Part shown: positions 59,425 through 64,000 of the stretch, in pieces
How positions within the stretch are numbered: position 1 is the first letter of the stretch
Layout: every line of letters begins with the position of its first letter
Assembly (NCBI RefSeq): GCF_003991565.1
Contig: NZ_CP032819.1
Span: 496,001-560,000 of the forward strand
Length of the DNA: 64,000 bases
Direction: 5' to 3'
From: Butyricimonas faecalis
GTDB taxonomy: Bacteria; Bacteroidota; Bacteroidia; Bacteroidales; Marinifilaceae
The notes under the pieces: model-generated
The model's database searches: none
The model's input: the letters and a program-made list of their open reading frames with translations, nothing else
Told to the model about the DNA's origin: nothing
Position numbers and translations under genes: made by a program

Positions 59425-60694
59425 GAAGATTGAGAAATTATTTAAAAACGCTTTGGAACAGGTTTCCGTTGAACCTCCAGCACGAGTGTGGGAAGGCATA
59501 AACTCCCATTTCGCGATGAAGCAAAAACGTCTGAGGCGAATGTACACGTATAGCGGTATTGCTGCTGCCGTAATATTGCTATTCGGGGTGGGATTTTTCA
59601 TGCAAAGTAAACAGACGGACCTCTATCCTACCGCGTCTATTGCAGCTCAAAACTCGACTATTAACAATCAGGATGATAATAAGATACTGGCATTTACTTC
59701 TACCCCTCATTCAATTCCGGAAATAAAAAGAAAAAACGAAGCTTATTCCATGGAACATCTAGCCCCGGTCCCGGTTTCCACTTCCTCTATGACCGGTCTG
59801 GAAAACGAGCAGCCGGAGGGTGATTTGAAAAAAGCCTCCGTTCGTACGGCATTTATCCCTTTGGTAAATCAAAACGCGATAGAAAATCAACGCAAGTACG
59901 CGGAACTTCTGGATGGAAAAAGTACAACCGCGGTAAAGACAACGCCTAAAGCAAAAGACGAAGACGATAAAATGTTTACCGTGGGAGGATATGTCTCCCC
60001 CGGATATTCATCCGGCAGTTATAAAACAAGCGGCTCCAATGCTCGTTCGGCTCAATATGAAAGCAATCAAATGAGTGGTATTTTCAATGTAGGTGGAGGG
60101 TTGACTTTCGCTGTTAAACCTACGAAGCGCATCTCCATTGAAACCGGTTTGGGGTATTCCCGCGTGGGACAAAAGACGGACGACGCACAAGTTTATGTAC
60201 CTCGTTCAGGCATGGTATCCTATAATGCCAACACGCATGCATATACCCCACTTGGTAGCGTGAAAAACAAAGCTAATGCAACCGTTTCTTCTCCCGAGAG
60301 TTTTGTTTCCTTAAAAACGGAACAAGATGAAGAGGGAAGTATTGAACAACAATTCGATGCCATCGAGATACCTCTAATCTTTCGTTATCATTTAAATGAT
60401 AATAGAGTAAGATTTAGCGTGTTAGGTGGATTTGGCGCTAGTTTTATGGTACGTAATCACACGTACGTGAATTACAACGGGAAGAAAGAATTTATGGGAG
60501 AAGCCGAAGATATCAGAACGTTTAACATCAGCACGAATATCGGTTTCGGTGTCGAGTATCCCCTTTCGAAATCAATTCACCTAAAAGTAGAACCGGGATT
60601 CAAATATTATTTGCAATCTTTGAGCAAGAGCGCGGAAATTAATTTTAAACCCTACTCGTTCACGTTCTCCACGGGAATAGGGATTAATTTCTAA
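59417..60694 (+). CDS. Anti-sigma-like inner-membrane domain fused to outer-membrane beta-barrel
   Basis: A 425-residue protein without a cleaved signal. Residues 1-44 are cytoplasmic and resemble Bacteroidetes anti-sigma N-termini (KLFKNALEQVSVEPPARVWE). A single transmembrane helix lies at about 45-63 (YSGIAAAVILLFGVGFFMQS). A 120-residue polar linker could cross the periplasm. Residues 185-425 form an outer-membrane-type porin barrel (FTVGGYVSPGYSSGSY..., VEYPLSKSIHLKVEPGFKYY) ending in Phe. If all parts are used, one chain would span inner membrane, periplasm and outer membrane and could report envelope state directly to the sigma factor. Confidence 0.88.
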   Translation: MSEKIEKLFKNALEQVSVEPPARVWEGINSHFAMKQKRLRRMYTYSGIAAAVILLFGVGFFMQSKQTDLYPTASIAAQNSTINNQDDNKILAFTSTPHSIPEIKRKNEAYSMEHLAPVPVSTSSMTGLENEQPEGDLKKASVRTAFIPLVNQNAIENQRKYAELLDGKSTTAVKTTPKAKDEDDKMFTVGGYVSPGYSSGSYKTSGSNARSAQYESNQMSGIFNVGGGLTFAVKPTKRISIETGLGYSRVGQKTDDAQVYVPRSGMVSYNANTHAYTPLGSVKNKANATVSSPESFVSLKTEQDEEGSIEQQFDAIEIPLIFRYHLNDNRVRFSVLGGFGASFMVRNHTYVNYNGKKEFMGEAEDIRTFNISTNIGFGVEYPLSKSIHLKVEPGFKYYLQSLSKSAEINFKPYSFTFSTGIGINF

Positions 60695-61164
60695 TTGTAT
60701 TTTCGGTTTAATATTTCGCTGGAAATGATTGCCTGACGAATATCGAAATCAAAATATTCGGGAGTCGTTTCATTTAGTTGCTCGTTATACTCTTCCTCTT
60801 CTTTAACAAGTGTTGTTTCTTTCTTACCCCGTCCTCTCCTCGCTTGTTGCAGTTGTTCGAGCATGGCATAACGTTCTTCATCCGTTTTACCGAAATTATC
60901 CATGTTTATTTCTCTTTTTCCCCTTTCCATGAGTTCATCAGGGGCTGATACGGGAGCAAAAACGGGTTCGGGAGGCATGGCTTGCGGTTCTTGTGAAATC
61001 ACGATAATCTCATCATCCACATCATCATGCTCTTCTTCCGGAAAATTTAAATCGGGGGATGCATTCTTTGCTTTCTTCTCCTTGGCAGCCTTAAACCACC
61101 CAATCGCACTGGCCCCTAATGTCAGCAGCAAGTAAATAATTAAATCAACTCCGTTATCGTTCAT
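60691..61164 (-). CDS. Acidic single-pass membrane protein
   Basis: A 157-residue protein: N-terminal hydrophobic helix (LIIYLLLTLGASAIGWF, about residues 8-24), then a very acidic stretch (LNFPEEEHDDVDDEIIVI), proline-rich segment and a charged helix (DEERYAMLEQLQQARRGRGK). No domain recognised. Its stop overlaps the convergent sigma-operon gene by 4 bp. Several Bacteroidetes keep such a gene near purH and mreB, but its role is unknown. Confidence 0.75.
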   Translation of the reverse strand: MNDNGVDLIIYLLLTLGASAIGWFKAAKEKKAKNASPDLNFPEEEHDDVDDEIIVISQEPQAMPPEPVFAPVSAPDELMERGKREINMDNFGKTDEERYAMLEQLQQARRGRGKKETTLVKEEEEYNEQLNETTPEYFDFDIRQAIISSEILNRKYN

Positions 61165-61308
61165 AATATCAAGAAATAAGTTATTTCGAAACCGTTATTA
61201 TTACCCAATGATTTATCAAATATACTGCTTTTTTGAACACGGGAAAACGATCGCAAGAAAAATATTACACGAAACGCCTTTTTATATAAAAAAATAATAT
61301 TCTTTTTT

Positions 61309-61316
61309 TACCTTTG
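61309..61316 (+). promoter_or_regulatory. -7 box of purH
   Basis: TACCTTTG matches TAnnTTTG. A start near 61323 rules out upstream in-frame codons and supports the ATG at 61362. Confidence 0.6.
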
Positions 61317-61361
61317 CCTGCAAGTAATATTACGTTTGGAACTATAAAATTAAATATCCGG

Positions 61362-62900
61362 ATGAGAACGAAAAGAGCATTAATCAGTGTATTTGACAAA
61401 AGTGGGATTGTTGATTTTGCTAAATCGCTAAATTCTATGGGTTGGGAGATTATTTCTACCGGAGGAACCTCTAAAAAACTGAAAGAAGAGGGACTACAGG
61501 TGAAAGACATCTCAGATTTAACCCAATTCCCCGAGTGTTTTGACGGAAGAGTGAAAACCCTTCACCCGAATGTTGAGGGAGGTATTTTAGCGATCAGAGA
61601 CAACGAGAAGCATAAGCAACAGATGGCCGAATTAGGAATTGAACCTATTGATATGGTCGTTTGTAATCTATATCCTTTCAAGGAAACCATTCTTAAAGCA
61701 GGTGTTTCACACGAGGAGATCATCGAGAATATCGATATTGGCGGGCCGACAATGATTCGGGCAGCCGCGAAGAATTATCCTTTCGTGACCGTGATTACAG
61801 ATCCGGAAGATTACACGAAAGTTATCGAGGAAATTCAAGTTCATGGAGATACTTCTCTTGAGACGAAAGAGTTATTGGCAGCTAAAGTATTTATTCATAC
61901 TTCACACTATGATGCTCTAATAGCCAACTATTTCTCCAAGCGATTGAATATTCAATCGCCGAAGACCCTGACGTTAACCTTCGAAAAGAAACAAGATCTT
62001 CGTTACGGGGAAAATCCTCACCAGTCAGCTACTTTCTATACTCAAATCCAGGAGACCGAGGGCACGTTGACGGGGGCGATCCAGTTGCATGGAAAAGAAT
62101 TGTCATATAATAATATAGGTGATACCGACGGGGCTTTAGAAGCGTTGAAAGAGTTTGATGAGCCGACGGTAGTAGCAGCAAAGCATGCCAATCCGTGTGG
62201 AGTGGCTAGCGCCGCTACTCTCGCGGAAGCCTTTAAGAAAGCTTACGAGGCCGATCCCGTTTCTATTTTCGGGGGAATTGTTGCGGTAAACCGGGAAGTA
62301 GACAAGGCAACGGCAGAGATCATGTCTCCTATTTTCTTGGAAGTGATCGTGGCGCCCTCTTTCTCGGAAGAAGCTTTGGCGATTCTGACCAAAAAGAAAA
62401 ATCTGAGATTATTACAATTATCCAATATTAGCAAAAGAGATTACACTTCACCCAAGGCAAAAACCGTATTGGGTGGTCTGTTGATTCAAGATATGGACCA
62501 GCAGTTGCTTGACGGTGAATTGAAATACGTTACCCAGCGTCGTCCTTCGGAGAAAGAGCTGGAAGATTTGTTGTTTGCATTAAAGGTTGTAAAGCATACT
62601 AAATCTAATGCCATCGCAATTGCAAAAGATAAATGCACCACGGGGGTTGGTCCCGGACAAGTAAGTCGAATCTGGGCGTTGGAAAATGCTATTCGTCAAG
62701 GCGGGGATCGGATTGCAGGGAGCGTGATGGCATCGGATGCTTTCTTCCCCTTTGCAGATTGTGTTGAGGCTGCTCATAAAGCAGGTATCACCGCGATCAT
62801 TCAACCGGGCGGATCTATCCATGATCAGGATTCGATTGATGCGGCCAACAAGTATAATATTGCGATGATTTTTACTGGAATGAGACACTTCAAACATTAA
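61362..62900 (+). CDS. purH: Bifunctional AICAR formyltransferase / IMP cyclohydrolase
   Basis: A 512-residue enzyme for the last two steps of IMP synthesis. The N-terminal MGS-like cyclohydrolase domain has [19 protein letters not shown] and [17 protein letters not shown]; the formyltransferase has [27 protein letters not shown] and [13 protein letters not shown], ending [12 protein letters not shown] and [11 protein letters not shown]. Length is typical. It is separated by 6 bp from mreB and probably shares its transcript. Confidence 0.97.
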   Translation: MRTKRALISVFDKSGIVDFAKSLNSMGWEIISTGGTSKKLKEEGLQVKDISDLTQFPECFDGRVKTLHPNVEGGILAIRDNEKHKQQMAELGIEPIDMVVCNLYPFKETILKAGVSHEEIIENIDIGGPTMIRAAAKNYPFVTVITDPEDYTKVIEEIQVHGDTSLETKELLAAKVFIHTSHYDALIANYFSKRLNIQSPKTLTLTFEKKQDLRYGENPHQSATFYTQIQETEGTLTGAIQLHGKELSYNNIGDTDGALEALKEFDEPTVVAAKHANPCGVASAATLAEAFKKAYEADPVSIFGGIVAVNREVDKATAEIMSPIFLEVIVAPSFSEEALAILTKKKNLRLLQLSNISKRDYTSPKAKTVLGGLLIQDMDQQLLDGELKYVTQRRPSEKELEDLLFALKVVKHTKSNAIAIAKDKCTTGVGPGQVSRIWALENAIRQGGDRIAGSVMASDAFFPFADCVEAAHKAGITAIIQPGGSIHDQDSIDAANKYNIAMIFTGMRHFKH

Positions 62901-62906
62901 TTGATT

Positions 62907-63929
62907 ATGGGTTTGTTTTCTTTTTTAACACAAGATATAGCGATCGACTTGGGAACGGCTAACACGATCATTATCATGAATGACAAGATGGTTGTGAACG
63001 AGCCGTCCATCGTTGCCGTGGATAAAAAAACAGAGAAAGTAATTGCTATTGGTGAGAGAGCTCGCCAAATGCAGGGTAAGACACACGAGTATATAAAGAC
63101 GATTCGCCCGTTGAGGGATGGTGTGATCGCGGATTTTAACGCTGCCGAGCAGATGATTCGCGGTATGATCAAAATGGCTAACGGGAAGAGCAAGTTCTTC
63201 TCTCCTTCCTTGCGAATCGTGGTTTGTATACCTTCCGGAAGTACCGAAGTTGAATTACGTGCCGTACGCGACTCAGCCGAACATGCCGGGGGGCGCGATG
63301 TCTATATGATATACGAACCGATGGCTGCCGCTTTGGGTATCGGCTTGGACGTGGAAGCACCGGAGGGTAACATGATCGTGGATATAGGTGGTGGTACCAC
63401 GGAGATCGCCGTGATCTCTTTGGGGGGTATCGTTACGAATAAGTCCATCCGTATCGCGGGTGATGACTTGACGGATGATATTCAGGAATACATGAGACAT
63501 CAACACAATATAAAGATTGGAGAACGTACGGCAGAAGAAATTAAAATTCACGTGGGATCGGCTTTATCCGAATTGGATGAACCTCCTGCCGACTTCGTGG
63601 TACAGGGACCGAATCAGATGACCTCTCTTCCGGTTGAAGTTCCAGTTTCCTATCAAGAAATTGCCCATTGTATTGAAAAATCCATTTCTAAAATTGAAAT
63701 TGCCATCTTGGCAGCTCTGGAGCAAACTCCTCCCGAGTTGTATGCGGATATTGTAAACAAAGGCATATACCTGGCAGGTGGTGGTGCGTTGTTACGCGGG
63801 TTAGATAAACGTCTGACCGACAAGTTGAATATACCATTCCATATTGCTGAAGATCCGTTGCGTGCCGTGGCCAGAGGTACGGGAATTGCATTAAAGAACG
63901 TGGATAAGTTCTCATTCCTTATAAGATAG
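62907..63929 (+). CDS. mreB: Rod shape-determining protein MreB
   Basis: A 340-residue bacterial actin that guides lateral-wall synthesis. Phosphate-1 motif AIDLGTANTIIIM, phosphate-2 MIVDIGGGTTEIAV, adenosine motif GIYLAGGGALLRGL. The amphipathic N-terminus MGLFSFLTQ binds the membrane. The ATG at 62907 is used rather than the in-frame TTG 6 bp upstream. mreC follows in 4 bp. Confidence 0.97.
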   Translation: MGLFSFLTQDIAIDLGTANTIIIMNDKMVVNEPSIVAVDKKTEKVIAIGERARQMQGKTHEYIKTIRPLRDGVIADFNAAEQMIRGMIKMANGKSKFFSPSLRIVVCIPSGSTEVELRAVRDSAEHAGGRDVYMIYEPMAAALGIGLDVEAPEGNMIVDIGGGTTEIAVISLGGIVTNKSIRIAGDDLTDDIQEYMRHQHNIKIGERTAEEIKIHVGSALSELDEPPADFVVQGPNQMTSLPVEVPVSYQEIAHCIEKSISKIEIAILAALEQTPPELYADIVNKGIYLAGGGALLRGLDKRLTDKLNIPFHIAEDPLRAVARGTGIALKNVDKFSFLIR

Positions 63930-63933
63930 TGAT

Positions 63934-64000
63934 GTGAAAGAGATTATAAAACTGATATTAAAATATCATTTTACTATTATTTTTATATTACTGGAAATCG
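63934..64000 (+). CDS. mreC: MreC, 5' end only
   Basis: The first 22 codons of a protein starting with GTG at 63934, reading VKEIIKLILKYHFTIIFILL: a short basic helix and the start of a transmembrane segment, as in Bacteroidetes MreC. An overlapping ATG at 63932 is followed at once by TGA, so GTG is the start. MreC recruits wall enzymes to MreB in the periplasm. The gene is cut by the window edge. Confidence 0.8.
   Translation, partial: MKEIIKLILKYHFTIIFILLEI

Noticed and set aside
1..64000. CRISPR array, rRNA genes, prophage or conjugative modules
   Set aside because: No regularly spaced repeats, rRNA sequences, phage structural genes or transfer genes were found.

Overview
The window looks like chromosome from a Bacteroidales bacterium. 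Evidence seen directly: promoters of the TTTG-N18-20-TAnnTTTG type (best at 367-396, 4945-4975, 5001-5032 and 49100-49130), weak Shine-Dalgarno signals, a TonB-dependent receptor, lipoproteins, DUF3078 and S46 peptidase genes, and an ECF sigma factor followed by an anti-sigma/beta-barrel fusion. A butyrate kinase gene and a DPP11-like peptidase fit a peptide-using, butyrate-forming gut genus such as Butyricimonas or Odoribacter, but that placement is inference.

Layout. 1-640: the 5' end of a gamma-carbonic-anhydrase-like gene (minus strand), then two tandem tRNA-Gly genes with one promoter and one terminator. 879-5750: an AT-rich accessory island with a complete IS256-family insertion sequence, an IS1595/ISXO2-type transposase followed at once by a HicB/HicA-like pair, a lipoprotein gene with a long structured leader, and an orphan secreted protein. 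5774-19434: Dabb protein, a triple-AAA+ protein translationally coupled to a MATE exporter, purL, an xpt-xanthine permease operon, an M20 amidohydrolase and a secreted hydrolase. 19583-27650 (all minus strand): butyrate kinase; a tightly overlapped polysaccharide deacetylase / ATP-grasp / PHP triad; glycerate kinase with a serine hydrolase; a class IV aminotransferase.

27781-33377: a small protein with a HEPN-like motif, a DUF2520-type dehydrogenase, kdsC, a UbiA prenyltransferase, maf and a DPP11-like S46 peptidase. 33413-37889: a redox and iron block (superoxide dismutase, TonB receptor, small membrane protein, PerR-like regulator, reverse rubrerythrin) with two 7-1-7 palindromic operators before the regulator. 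37895-38060: a nested palindromic element with a relative at 54855-54905. 38136-50267: housekeeping genes (RsmI-like, MBL hydrolase, gyrA, TPR, SDR, DUF3078, nucleoid-associated protein, mltG, rpsF-rpsR-rplI). 50392-54837: uvrA and pyrK-pyrD. 54915-57780: an XRE regulator divergent from an aminopeptidase P gene, separated by 650 bp carrying at least eight copies of a 12-bp palindrome. 57948-64000: a lipoprotein, the ECF sigma/anti-sigma pair, an acidic membrane protein, purH, mreB and the start of mreC.

The strongest candidates for something undescribed are the deacetylase/ATP-grasp/PHP triad, the triple-AAA+ protein with complementary active-site losses, the XRE operator array, and the transposase-linked HicBA-like cargo with its neighbouring structured leader. 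No rRNA genes, CRISPR arrays or prophage modules were seen.
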